Source: Anagrus nilaparvatae
Lineage: Eukaryota > Arthropoda > Insecta > Hymenoptera > Mymaridae
Assembly: GCA_022575985.1 (NCBI GenBank)
Contig: JAKSXM010000288.1
Coordinates: 647,501 to 711,500, forward strand
Direction: 5' to 3'
DNA length: 64,000 nt
Below the pieces are notes generated by a model that ran no database searches, was not told where the DNA came from, and saw only the letters and a program-made list of their open reading frames with translations. The translations under genes were made by a program, and so were the position numbers. Below are positions 45,870 to 58,260 of the stretch, in pieces (position 1 is the first letter of the stretch; each line of letters begins with the position of its first letter).

Positions 45870-46076
45870 TAATAATTTTTTCTGGTCTGCGGCCAGAAAG
45901 CACGTATTTCCCGGACGCTATGCGTCCGGCAAAGACAGACATTTTATACGACTCTTTTTCATAAATAAAAAATGCCCCAAATCGCAGTTTACCATCTTCG
46001 GCTTTGCTTCAGAAGGTAATTTACGTGCGATTTGGGCCATTCTTTACTTTTCTGGACTCGAGCCGTAAATATACTA
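45870..46076 (-). repeat. AAATCGCA hairpin repeat, full minus copy
   Basis: On the minus strand it reads AGTATATTTACGGCTCGAGT, CCAGAAAAGTAAAGAATGG, CCCAAATCGCACGTAAATTA, the loop, AAACTGCGATTTGGGGCATT, then GCCGGACGCATAGCGTCCGG (a perfect local palindrome) and CTGGCCGCAGACCAGAAAAA. About 205 bp and apparently complete. The 130-codon open frame across it (45676-46068) is not a gene. Confidence 0.85.
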
Positions 46077-49000
46077 TTGCTAAGTAGATCCCAGCCAAAA
46101 TTCATAGAATGAATTTTCAGGCTAGAAAATTTAAAATTTAATTACAGACTTTTTGCAAATAAATCTTAAACGTGTTAATAATGTATATGTGATTGATTAA
46201 ATTGTTTGATTAGAATATGAATAAATTTTCACGTTAATACATTTTGATGTTATAGTTAGTAAACACACGCATGTTACACTGCACATATTAAAATATACGT
46301 ATATGACAAAGAATATACGTACTTAGTTAGTTGTGTTGACAGCATATAAAATCGTTTTAGCTGAAGATTTAAAACCACGGCTAAGTGCAAAATAAGAGAA
46401 GGAGGCGACCAAAATGTTGTTGATCCCTTTTGTCATCCCCTAATTTATACCCCCTACTATTTGATCGTAAATTTGTCAGTATATATACATATATATGATT
46501 GAGTATATAAAGCAAAGTAAGTGGTGCGATATAATATTGAAACTTTAGTGACATTTTGCTGCTGAGCATGTCAATGGAACACCCGTTAAGAATTCCATTA
46601 CCATTCTATGATTTTTATCTCTAGATTTATAAAAAACTGATTGACAAAGTTTTTAGAACGGATTTTTTTTATTTTTTATTTTTTATTTATTTGAAAACTT
46701 TTTTACCGATCAAAATAGTATTAAATTTAATAAATAACAGAATAGAAAAAAATTATTTGATAAAATTAAGGAAGAAGAATGAATATACCTATATATTTCA
46801 TGTCAAGGACTAAAAAATTAGTTACTCCATCTGACCTTGTTGTATTGATAGAAAAGTTCAAAAGTTAAATTATTGATTTCTCAACTGAGCAAAAAGTTTT
46901 TTAAACTTTCTGACTAACTCGGACTAACTTTATAAATTCATTGTACTGTGAAAGAAAGATTTTCTTGCTGCAAGCAAAATATTTTGTTGTTTCAAAAATA
47001 ATCTTTTTTCAGTTAATATGATTATTTGGACTGTGATTTGGATTGAAAATGGGACCTTAAAATAGGAATTTACATTCTTTAGGAATTAAATTTATAATTT
47101 ATATTTATTTTCAGAAATCACATTCTAATTTTGAAGTATATTTTTTAAAATTATTTTTTATCCCCAGATATCAATTCCTATTTTCAATGCAAACTTTTTA
47201 AAATAATAACAACAAAATTTGTAACTGGTTGCTATTTCTCAATTAAGTTAATTAATACACATATTTAATTTACATATTGAAATTTATATATTGTGCTATA
47301 TAAAAATTTTCCCTGGATTTTACTATTACGATAGTAAAGTTGCTATTTGCATAGTAAAATTTATTGAGTCAATTTCAGGAGAAATTTTTTTATTAGATTT
47401 TTAGTGAATGGGCATAACTCAAGAAATAATTTGCAATATTTTGAATTTTCTTTAAAGAATATTTATTAATAAGAATATTTTGATATAAATCTTTTGCAAG
47501 TAAAAAAAAACTTTAAAAATCAGATAAAGTATATATCATGTTTTTTACTAAAATTTTTAATTTTAAGTAAATTTAGAGAAATTTTATCAAGTTGGCTATA
47601 GTATAATAAGAAGAAAATTAAGCAATTAAATTAAGGAAAGGAAAAGTAGTCTATACAAAATTTATTCCAGAAATTGACAAATTTCCACAGACTTTTTGCC
47701 ATGGTTTAAAAAAAAGGATGTGAATACATTTTTGATTTATGGTTACTCACAATGAAAACTTACTGCAAAAGTTTCTTCCAAAAAGTTATTCTAAAAAATA
47801 TGAATCTTAAGAACCGAATCCATTTAAAATTACAAAAATTTCATTAAAAAAAAATTCTCATGGCGATTTAAAAGAATTTTTTCTCAATTTATAATAAAAT
47901 ATGCAAAAAAATAAAATTACAATATTTTGTTATGCAAAAATATTTTTACAACTATACCAAAGAAAAAAAAATCAAAGATTCTTATTTTATTAAATATCGA
48001 GGTTACTTAGCTGCAGTAACCTGTTTTTCAAGAAAAAAAATATCTTGTATAAGAATTTAGCATTTTGTATATTCTATAATTGCAAATATTCAAATTAAAT
48101 TATACATCAATATGTGGTCTTATAATAGATTTACCAAATATTTTTTCCCATAAACGTAAAAAAATGTAGATTTACTAATCCTGAGAAACCCTTTCTAAAA
48201 AATTAAAAAAATGTGATTAATTAAGTTACTAAATGATTATTTAAGCTAAAGTCATTATCTACTTAATTTTCTAAAAGCTTTTTAAAGCCCAAACATACAT
48301 AATTACAAAATTAACATTACACCATTAATTCAAAGTCATAAATGAATGAAAGAGAGAGAAATATTAATTTAACAAAAGTCAAAAGAAGATAGAAATATTT
48401 TTGAATCAAAGGGACGGCGTCAATATAATACCACGCCCTCAACTTTATATTATAAACCAATCCGGTATCACTCTTTCCGCTTATATACTTTTCAGTAGTA
48501 TAAACTGCGCGATTGTTCTTTTTTTTATTAAATCTTTTCATACAATAAAATGATATGATATTTTTTCATCTTTTATTGTTAAAAACTTTTATGATATTTT
48601 GAGAGAAAAAAAAATTGTTCTATAAGTAATAATTTTTATTATTTATTTTTGTGTGTGTGTGTAAGTGTATTATACATAAATGTGGCAAAAATTTGTTATT
48701 TCCTTTGTATGATAAAAATATGTTTGATACAAATACAACTACCTACTACCTATTTTTTTTCGCAACCCCATGGGAACTAAAATGATGAGTCGATTTATAT
48801 ATATTTAATCGTCAGATGGCCATCATTAGTCAGTTATACATGCATATATAGTACCGATAGACCACGTGTTATTCGCTTTTTTTATTTAACACACTTCAAA
48901 TTTTTAATGGGACAAGTCGAGGGGGTAAAAGAGATTAGGAAAATAACATCGTTTCGCTTTAATCTATATATTATGTTTTTTATATTTTTTTTTATACATT

Positions 49001-49689
49001 TATTTGAGAGGTTATAAATGCGAGGGTGTAATTTTTTTTTTTCTTTTTTTTGCAGTTTTTCTCACCTTTATTTAATTTATCTTTTTATAATTTAGCATCT
49101 AATGAATTTAATTGATTTTACATTTAATCATTTTAAAAATTTATTTTTTCATGTATTAAAATTGCTTGCTTTTTTTTCTTTTTTAGTGGAATTCAATTAA
49201 AAATTTAATTATTAACTGTTTTTTTATCTTGGATTAGAATAAAATGTTTTAAATAGCGTTGATAATGGTTTAATTGAAAAAATTAATTAATTAACCCTTT
49301 GAAAGTTTTGGGTATTTGCTATTTCAGAATTTATAGACACATTTTTTGCTCTAATAACACTAAAATCAATTAACTAAGGATTTCCTCCTTTTACAATTGT
49401 GAATCGTGATAAAAAATTAAAATTTCCTTGAAATTGAAAATTAATTTTTTTTGGTATGTAAGTCTAAAAACAAAAAATTTGCCATGCGATTACAGTTTGT
49501 GTTGGCTACGGAGCGAATGTTTCAGTTTGATAATCTTACCAAATTACCAAATCCAAAAACGGAAAATTTTGAAACTGAAAAAATTTTTAAATTTTTATTA
49601 TCTGTTTGACTTTGATAAAATGGTTAGTTAACAATGACAGTTTAAAAAAATTTTTCTGAAACGCTTACTTTCCAGTCACAATAGAAAAT
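46077..49689. other. AT-rich non-coding stretch
   Basis: 3.6 kb with no gene or named repeat recognised. A (GT)n run lies near 48650-48662. Confidence 0.5.
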
Positions 49690-49809
49690 GAGACCATATT
49701 TTAGAGATTGTTGTTTTTCAAATAGTTTTTAAACGGATTATTTTTGAAATTTTTTGTGCAAATCCGTTTAAAAAATATTTGATAAACAGTAATCTCTAAA
49801 TATAGTCTC
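49690..49809. repeat. 120-bp hairpin
   Basis: GAGACCATATTTTAGAGATT with TTTTTAAACGGATT pairs with AATCCGTTTAAAAAATATTT and AATCTCTAAATATAGTCTC. Arms of about 50 bp with a short A/T loop. Confidence 0.75.
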
Positions 49810-49828
49810 AAATGGCTATGTTAATGAC

Positions 49829-50040
49829 TCGTGGTCAGAAAAAAGAAAATGGTCCAAATGGTACGTAAACTGGGATCGTTGGTATAAAGTGCGATCTGGG
49901 GCATTCCTTTTTTTTGGTTCAAGACTTTATAAAATTTTTTTTGCCTCAGTGGCAAGAAAAAACTTCTTTACCGGACGCACTGTAGTCGGGAAATAATTGC
50001 TTTTAGACCGCTGTCCAAAAAAATGATTTCCGATGTAAGT
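49829..50040 (+). repeat. Diverged AAATCGCA-family copy
   Basis: GACTCGTGGTCAGAAAAAAG, AAAATGGTCCAAATGGTACG, AAAGTGCGATCTGGGGCATT, TACCGGACGCACTGTAGTCGG align in order with the minus copy at 45870-46076 read in reverse. Confidence 0.65.
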
Positions 50041-51727
50041 TAAAAAATCTGTAAATAGGCAATGTGAATACGATAGCTTACCAATTTTTGCTGAGGTAAT
50101 AGCTGCAGCATTACTTATTTATCTATACAAATTAAAGAAAATGTAATTTAAATCCAAAACACATCGAAAATTAGTAAAAAATTTTAAATTTGGTGTCGAA
50201 TATATATATTTCCATCGACCAAAATAATTTCTTTTAATACAGCAACAAGTACTGAAAAAATTCAGCTACGAAATTCATGGAGTCTAAAATTTGCTCTAAA
50301 ATTCAAATTAACCGATATTTAAAATGTTTTAAAGTATTTAGTCAATTAATTAATTCTAAAATATAAAGCTTAATTTTTATGGAATAGAAATAAGTCTGCT
50401 ATAATAAATGTAAAAATAAACCATTACTTTCCTAATTCAAATAAATTTTCAAGATATAATAAACTAAACGCACATAATATAAAAAGATTAATTTAAAGGT
50501 GTCAAGCATCAACCCTGATATTATATAAATAATAAATATTATAAGCTGTTTTCTTGTTCATAAAAGTAGCCACTATATTATATAAATACAAAATGAATTC
50601 ATTGAATAAATCGAACAACTTGAAAATAAAAAAAAACTTAAATCATCATCAGGTAAAAAAATACAATAGCACAACGGGTGCTAACGATATAAATATTTGT
50701 CTCAAGAGAAGCGTCGACGTGTGAGGGAAAAATCTCTTCTTTATTTTTTTGCGTTTTTTATTTATATATGCCCCCCAAGGGCTTGAAAAATAAATATATA
50801 TATATACGTATATATGAGCGGGCACTTGAAGCTTATAAATACAAGCACACACAAGAAGGAATGAAGAAAGAAAGAATATTTTGAGTACACTTGCATCAAA
50901 AAATGTTTCACATTTCGTACTGTATATAAGATTAAGTTTTGAATTGCACGTATATATATATATATTTTTGAACTTTTGAATAAAGAAAGAAGAGACGTGT
51001 ATATGTAAAATGTATATTATGTAGAAAGAGAAATTTTACTACAAGGACTAAATGTTTTGCACAAGTGACAACAACACTTTACGATACGACGTTAACCCGC
51101 ATGTCTTCGGCTTTTGTAACTTGTGGGAAAAATTCCCTTGTCTTTTTTGTTGTTTTTTTTTGCAATTCTATACAAAAAAAAACTAATATGTAAAGAGCTT
51201 GAGCTTTTTTTTTAAATAGCATATGAGATACCTTGATTTTTCTTCTTTATTAAATTATTGAGTGCCTACTTATTTAAGGTATTAAGTTTTTAATTCTCAC
51301 AGTTGGTTTTTATTAAATTATAATAATGCTTTTATCTAATTAATATTTTCCTTAAATATTATTTTTGGGACCAATTTTAATTATTTAATATTAAAATATT
51401 GCAGATTACTAAGGTTTTTGTCTAGTTTGAATATGAATTTCTGTCTAAATCATAATCTAATAAGTAAATAGTAGTTTTCAGAGCATGCTCTTATATAAGA
51501 AAGGAACTTTTAAATCATACAATTATTAAATAGATTAGTACTTATTAGTAAAACTGACATAAAAGGATGTTATAACTCTGGGAATTTGAACAACCGATTT
51601 GAATGGGTTCAGTCTAGTATTCAATAAAATTTGATGTCAATTTGAATTTCAAAGTTTCCCAAATTTTAAAATATCAGCTATTTTTTAAAACATTTATAAA
51701 TATTTATATAATTTAAATTAAATCTAC
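50041..51727. other. AT-rich non-coding stretch
   Basis: No gene recognised; several (TA)n runs (about 50798, 50950). Confidence 0.5.
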
Positions 51728-52582
51728 ACGGTAGAGCTGCTTTGGTTGAATATTCAACCAATTGGTTGAATTTCGCAGTTTTTGGTTGAATTTTCAACCA
51801 ATTGGTTGAATATTAAACCAAATACTGCGATTTTCAACCAAAAACTGCGATATTCAACCAAAAACTGCGAAATTCAACCAAAGCTGGTTTAATTTTCAAC
51901 CAAAAGCTAAAATACAAAATAAAAACGATGTTTTTGTAGTACAGGGTAAGAAATGTTCAGGGCATCCATTAAAAGTGAATGAATTTTATTATATTATTGT
52001 AATTAGTAATTTTTTATGTACTACTTCTATTGGCTCTGTACATAGTATGGATAAATTTTTTTAAACTTAATATTGTATGCTTTAACTTCCTGTCGTATTA
52101 CCTAATTTTTTTTTAATAATCAAATTATTTTTTTTTATTAATTACTTTATATATGTCTCAAGAGTATGTAAAAAAAAATTATTTTTAAATCGTTCTTGTT
52201 AAATATAGTTAGAAATTATGTCGGAACTGGTCATTGATAGAAATTATGAGCAAATTTTGCTAATATTCGCGATTGTTTATGACGCCAAATTTAGCCGTGC
52301 CAAAATGGTAAAAAATAGCAAATCAGACAAGCAGCAGGGGTAAAATCAGCTACAGGTTCAGTATGAAAACCAAAAAGATAACTTTATGGCTAAAAAATAA
52401 CTGATAACTTATAAGTCTATACTTAAATATACAAAAAAAAATTTGTATTCTTATTTAGAAAACTATGTTTTTACACCTTCTAATTAAGATTTCTCTAAAA
52501 CTACGTGATCGATTTTAATTTTTTTTATCTAGAGTTTTCTGTAATAAATATCTCTAACGAATAAAAAAAAATGTATAACCGG

Positions 52583-52897
52583 TTTGTGTAACTACACAAC
52601 CAACGAGCATGGAACATGTTCATGTCACTCATAACAGTAATAAATCCAAAAACCGAAATTACAATAAATCCTGAAATATAAATTATCGTAAGTCCATAAA
52701 CATAAAGTAATCCGCTAAGTTCTTGTTCTGATCAGGGCCTGATCAGGCCTGATCAGGCCCTGATTTCCACTTCAAATTATTATACATATTCATTATAAGT
52801 CCCTAAATCAAAAATATTCTAAGTCCATTTCACACCCCATCCCTGCCTAGCCAAACATTTTCAAATACCCTATCTAACGAACATGTTCCATATTAAA
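52583..52897. mobile_element. CATGGAACATG element, longest copy
   Basis: Begins TATAACCGGTTTGTGTAACT, then CATGGAACATGTTCATG, contains the dyad CAGGGCCTGATCAGGCCTGA, CTAAGTCCATAAAC and CTAAGTCCATTTCACACCCC, and ends GAACATGTTCCATATTAAAA. Reverse of 31869-32186. No coding region. Confidence 0.75.
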
Positions 52898-53226
52898 ATA
52901 GGCAAGGGATCTGACACAAAATTATTCGACAAATCAATAATTCTAAACAAGAAAGTTTTGCGGAATCGTTCTACACCGAAAATCCTTGTACCGAAAAGAT
53001 CAACACAAATTTTTTCTAATCGAAATATTCAATACGCTGTTTTAAGTGATATTTATTATTATGCTAGCATACGAAAGAAATAAGTGTTGAATACTTTGAC
53101 TAAAAAAAATTTGTGTTGATCTTTTTAGCACAACGATTTTTGATATAGAACGATTCCGAAAAACTTTTTTGTATAGAATCATTGATGTGTCGAATAATTT
53201 TGTATTGATCAGATCTCTTGCATTAA
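52898..53226. repeat. Imperfect 330-bp palindrome inside the foldback element
   Basis: Left arm GGCAAGGGATCTGACACAAA, ATTATTCGACAAATCAATAA, GCGGAATCGTTCTACACCG, AAAAGATCAACACAAATTTT pairs with the right arm in reverse (AAAATTTGTGTTGATCTTTT, GAACGATTCCGAAAAAC, TTGATGTGTCGAATAATTTT, GATCAGATCTCTTGC). The open frame over it is an arm artefact. Confidence 0.8.
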
Positions 53227-53883
53227 AATAAATAATTTAATTACTAAAAGTACCAAAAAAATTCATCTAAAACTTTAAAGCCATATTACTCGAAACAGCG
53301 TTTTTGAAAAGTAATGCACACGATTGCGCGATAAAATCTGCACCAATTTACTTTAAACTTACTAAGCAACTTAATGAATGCACTAATTTCGAGATGTCGT
53401 CGAGTTTTAGTATTTTTATGTTCTCAAAAAATTTTTACAGCTACTTTCGCTCGAAAATTAAAGGCTTTTTAATTCATTTTAACTTTCTGTAGGTAGCCGC
53501 CATTTTGTTATTCTACGTAGGATAACCCTTTTAATTAGTCATTCCTCAGTTTCAGAGCCAAAAGAAGTAGTACATAAAAAATTACTAATTACAATAATAT
53601 AATAAAATTCATTCACTTTTAATGGATGCCCTGATCATTTCTTACCCTGTACTATAAAAACATCGTTTTTATTTTGTATTTTAGCTTTTGGTTGAAAATT
53701 AAACCAGCTTTGGTTGAAAATTCAACCAATTGGTTGAATTTCGCAGTTTTTGGTTGAATATCGCAGTGTTTGGTTGAAAATCGCAGTATTTGGTTTAATA
53801 TTCAACCAATTGGTTGAAAATTCAACCAAAAACTGCGAAATTCAACCAATTGGTTGAATATTCAACCAAAGCAGCTCTACCGT

Positions 53884-55270
53884 ACTCTAATTTTTCTACG
53901 TTCTAAATTAAAGAAAAAACTTATAGTTAACACTAATGAACACGGTACACGTTGACTTACAACAGTTTTAATTCATACTCCCTAATTATTATAAATCCTA
54001 TTACCAAAAATGTAACAAGTATACCTAAATTTAAATTACTTCATGTCCACAAACCTAAAGTATTCTAAGTCCCAAAACCCAAATTATTTTAGGTTCATTT
54101 GGCCCCCTCCCTCCTAAGTAAGTCAATTTTTTACCCCTTCAACTGGGCCCCTCTTTATAAATATGGCTAAAATAACTGTCTTTTTTAGGGGGTGTACATA
54201 CTTTCTGAACTCGGCTCTATTTTTTGGAAAAATTTTAAGGAAATCCCGAAAATGAGGAAAATTAATGAGAAAAAAATGTTGCTTTAAATACAAAAGGCAA
54301 AAATGCAAGAAAATCTTTTATTTTTCTCAGTGGCGAAAAAGCAAGTAATTAGCAAACCATTTTTTTTGCCTTAAATAAAGAACAATATTTAACTGTTATG
54401 AGTGAAAATATATTGTTTCTTCTTAAAGGCTTAAAATTTTTGTTTTAACAGATACTGTCTTTTGGGAAAATTGCGGAAAATGGTGATTAAATAAAAAGAG
54501 TAAAAATAAATTAGCTTACCTTTAAAAAACTTTATAACTTTTATGTAACAGTTTTTTAAATAAAACTTTGTGAGATTCCTCCGCTTGAATTTTGATTGAA
54601 ATACTAGAATTAGTTTCAATCGAATTTGCTTGATATTCCAAGCTATTCAAGCGGAGCAACCTGAGAGTGAATATATTAATATATAAAAAAAATGAACAAA
54701 AAATGTCATGTTTTCATAAAATTGAGAAATATATTTATGGAATACAGCGTAATAAATTAAATAGTATCCACGAAAATTTATTTTTATGTACAATTTTTAT
54801 GACATCTTAATGGAAATTTGATTTATCTGTTCGTAAAGATGACAATATTTTTAACCATATTAAATGAAAAAAAATTTTAAAATAGTAATTTATTCTTGTC
54901 AGCAACTTTTTTAAAAAATAAATCTATCATTTTTTTCTATGCTAAGTAAAAATTATTTATAAATAAAATTTAATTTATTCAAAGATATAGATACATGTAA
55001 TATTTTTATTAATTTAACCAATAAATTGGTTAATTTTCAACTACTGAAAAAAAACTAACTCTGATTTTACTATCGCAGTTTTTGGAACTTTCTGCAAAAT
55101 TCTAAGAAATTTTTTTTTTTAGTAAAATAGATGGAATTTTTTTACAGTGTATGTAATACACTGTATATCTATTGAAATTAGAACATATAAATACTGGAAG
55201 TAATTTAAAATATAATTTTTTATCGTTCGTCATATTTTGATAATTAATTAAATGCAATTGGTCTTTACGA
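53884..55270. other. AT-rich stretch with old element fragments
   Basis: About 53995-54150 contains CCACAAACCTAAAGTATTCT, CTAAGTCCCAAAACCC and GGCCCCCTCCCTCC, resembling the CATGGAACATG element interior. About 54575-54670 (CCGCTTGAATTTTGATTG, TTGCTTGATATTCCAAGC, TCAAGCGGAGCAACCTGAGAG) resembles decayed 14165-type termini. No gene. Confidence 0.45.
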
Positions 55271-55479
55271 ACAAATGATGTTAATAATTTTTAATTTTCA
55301 CTACTAAACGTGGTATACATTTGAATACTCAACGTAGTAAATATCAAAGTTTTTTTTTCTTTTTTTTTTTTTTAAATTTTCAATAATTTTCTACAAAAAT
55401 GTTTGATATTTACTACGTTGAGTATTTAAATGTATACCACGTTTAGTAGTAAAAATTAAAAATTATTAACATCATTTGT
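55271..55479. repeat. 209-bp hairpin with ~80-bp arms
   Basis: ACAAATGATGTTAATAATTT, ACTACTAAACGTGGTATACA and TTTGAATACTCAACGTAGTA are mirrored by TACTACGTTGAGTATTTAAA, TGTATACCACGTTTAGTAGT and AAATTATTAACATCATTTGT. Arms differ at very few bases. The loop is mostly T. Confidence 0.9.
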
Positions 55480-56555
55480 TTGGAAGTAATTAATTAAACC
55501 TACAATAACTAATTCAATAATTAAAGTATTAACAATAGTTTCAATAGATAAATTTGGTTTCCCTTATAATTATATCTAACAACATTTGCTCGAATATTTG
55601 TTTGTGATTTTTTAAAAAGTCAATTAAAAGTTATATCAAGTAAAATCAAAAATTAACAATTTATCGCAGTATACTGAATGCTTGATAGAAAAAACATCAA
55701 ATTTTTCATAAATTCACACATTAAGGGATTAAAATAAAAAGAAGAATTTATTTGTATATTTTTATCAGATTTACTTCAAAAGCTTACAAATAAGAATTTA
55801 ATCCTTATTCAATTTTTCGATATCCTTTATTAAAATCAATCAAATTAAAAAAAAGCATTTTATTGAAAAAAGTATAATACTTACAAAAAAAAAAAGTGAT
55901 GATAAAATCTAAACCAAAAGATAAAATATTGTATTGCGGTTAGTATAGGCTTTCAAAAGTTTTATTTTAATACAAAATTATTTTTCAATTGATTTATTTA
56001 AAAGGAAAGCAAGAAAATACATGTCAAATATTTAATTTTATCGTTAAAAAATCTTTATATTTATAAAAATGTTATTTCAGTTTTTTTTCTTTTCACACTA
56101 TAAAAGTAAAGAATATGAAAAGAGGTGACAATTAAAAAAGAAATGTATCAATTTTATAGAGCAAAAAGGAAAAAGTAGTCAAGTATAATTCAAAACAGAG
56201 TAAATTACCAAAATTCTGTTTGTGGCGAACGAATTTTTTTCCGGTAAAATTACTACAAATTACGTAAAAGTAAACTTTTTATTTAGAAAAAATTTTAAGT
56301 CTTATAGTGACGCGGTACCTGAGTCCCAACTGGGTGAAAATTTTTCTTTTTTTGATTTTCGCTTATAATAAAAAAAATAATAAAAATCCATTTGCCACAA
56401 ATTCCACAACCAAAAGTTCGTTTGTTGCAACCAGATTATTTTTTTGGTGTACAGGTTTGCAGTAATAAAAAAATAAAAATTTAGTGTATTATAATATTCA
56501 TTTTCCATTGACCAATTTTAAGTAATTAAAATTATATCATTAAAATTAAGCTAAA
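55480..56555. other. AT-rich non-coding stretch
   Basis: No gene or recognised repeat. Confidence 0.5.
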
Positions 56556-56990
56556 CATTTGAGAAAAATTCAAACTCTTGAAAAATATTGCTGATTGAGT
56601 CAATTTCTGGTACTTTATATTTTTCAAAATTCATATATTTTGAAAATTGGAAATGGCAGATTGATCAATTTTTAATCTTGAAATCATTGTCTTTAAGTTA
56701 TTTCAAGCATTTTAATATGGTACATGTTTATAGGGAGGGGGTTCCTCAAGAACTTGCAAATTAAGGGGTAAGGGTCAAGGGGGGGGGGGGTCAAATGGGA
56801 CTTAGAATAATTTCAATTTCGGGATTTAAAATAATTCAGGTTTAGGGACTTAGGTCAATTTCGATTTGGGGACTAACAGTAACTAACAGTAAATTCCTAT
56901 CAGCGGCCCTAAAAATCTGAGAAGAATCTGATACTAGAAATTGACTCAAACAGCAATATTTATCAAGAATTTTTATTTTCTCAAAATTTT
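56556..56990. mobile_element. Inverted-repeat element with a CATGGAACATG fragment inside
   Basis: AATATTGCTGATTGAGTCAA with TTTCTGGTAC (about 56583-56612) is mirrored by GATACTAGAAATTGACTCAA and ACAGCAATATTT (about 56931-56962). Between them, ATGGTACATGTTTATAGGGA, GGGGTCAAATGGGACTTAGA, TTTCGGGATTTA and TTAGGGACTTAGG (56714-56880) match the reverse of the CATGGAACATG family. Confidence 0.65.
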
Positions 56991-57358
56991 TAGCTTGGTG
57001 ATATAATGTTAATTATTAAAAACTGATTATCAGAAAATGAATGTAACATTTAAAATTGTTTTTAGTGACAAAACATGCATAAGAACTACTGAGATCTATT
57101 CCCATTCATCCAAAATTTTTGGAATACCTAGACTATTGCATTATTTTATTGTCTGCATTTCAAAAATTTGCTTTTATTAAAAAAAGAAATTCCTGAAAAT
57201 TTTAGTTTATATGAAACCTTTTCCAAATTGTGCCAACAATATACAAATTTCAGGGTTAAGCATATTGATTTTTGACTTTTAAGCTAATATAAAGTGGAGA
57301 GGGACAGCAGTAAATGCATAAAAAAAGTAAGAAAAAAAATTTTTTTTTAGGCCGTTTT

Positions 57359-58260
57359 TAAAAAATGGCAGCTTTTAATTCATTAATTCACAGAGCATAC
57401 CAATGGAGAATAATGATTTTAATAAAGGAATAGACATCATAAAACGAAAAGCTAAGAGTAATGGTTATAAAATAAACGACATAAATAATTTAATATTAAA
57501 ACACAAAAATAAAAATAATAATTTATTAAATAACAAAGTGATTGATAACGTAAAATACACAGGAACATAATACCATGAAAAAATTCAACTACATAATAAG
57601 TTTCAGAACAGACAATAAATTAGGAAAATTAATAATAATAATAACAATAAATTTATAACAAGATCCGGTATATATAGAATTAATTGTAAATCATATTAAT
57701 AGATCAAGCAGGTAAAATTTTTAAAGAAAGATTTAGAGAATACGTTATAAAAATAGGAAATTAACTAAAAAAAAAATTTTAGAAATAAACACAAAATTTG
57801 CTTTACACATCATGGATACCAATCATATTATAAATACACAGACATACACAAAAACTTAAGACCAATTCATTATTGTAATAAAATTAAATGCTTAGATACG
57901 TTAGAAAAATAAAATTTATAAACAAACAAAAATTGATAAAAATAAATTATTAAATGACAAATTAATTTATAAAAACAATGTACTATTCGATAGAATAATT
58001 TAATTGACAATAGCCAAATATAAATATTGCAAAGTTCATTAAACTAACTCTTAACTAAATATAAATAATAACAAAATAATTTAATCTTACTCGAGTATTA
58101 AAACAACAAACATGTACTTAATATATAAATTATTAAAATCAGTTTTAATTCTCAATAATTAATTGAATTGATGATGGGAATTTATACTCGAAATGCATAG
58201 TCGTTATAATATTAAATAAATTGTAAAATAGATGGAAAATAAATTAAAGTTTTTTTTTAC
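57359..58260 (+). pseudogene. Degraded Penelope-like element with GIY-YIG domain
   Basis: No long open frame survives, but conserved pieces appear in order across frames. KMAAFNSLIHRAY (57363-57401) is the usual end of a Penelope RT. After a frame change, MENNDFNKGIDIIKRKAKSN and GYKINDINNLILKHKNK follow. RSGIYRINCKSY (about 57662-57697) begins the GIY-YIG nuclease, and in the next frame IDQAGKIFKERFREYVIKIG gives its second half (family form YIGQTGR.F..R..EH). Further on, KYTDIHKNLRPIHYCNKIKC LDTLE (about 57830-57908) matches the domain tail. At least five stops or frameshifts separate them. A GATGATGGGAATTTATACTC block at 58169 resembles Penelope 3' sequences. The 5' RT is missing. Assignment rests on motif order, not on an alignment. 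Confidence 0.6.

Larger units (their letters stand above)
51728..53883. mobile_element. 2.16-kb foldback-like element with subrepeat arms
   Basis: Left end ACGGTAGAGCTGCTTTGGTT; right end its exact reverse complement. The outer ~180 bp of each arm is made of short repeats: dyads such as TTGAATATTCAACCAATTGG and a 20-bp unit TTCAACCAAAAACTGCGATA. Inner arm parts match for another ~150 bp (CAGGGTAAGAAATGTTCAGG, GGCATCCATTAAAAGTGAAT, ACATAAAAAATTACTAATTA). Arms are about 310-330 bp (51728-52037 and 53556-53883). The 1.5-kb interior holds two further elements and no recognisable transposase. No target duplication is visible. Confidence 0.88.

Noticed and set aside
45676..46068. 130-codon plus-strand open frame
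   Set aside because: Crosses the end of a CATGGAACATG fragment and the whole AAATCGCA repeat; not a gene.
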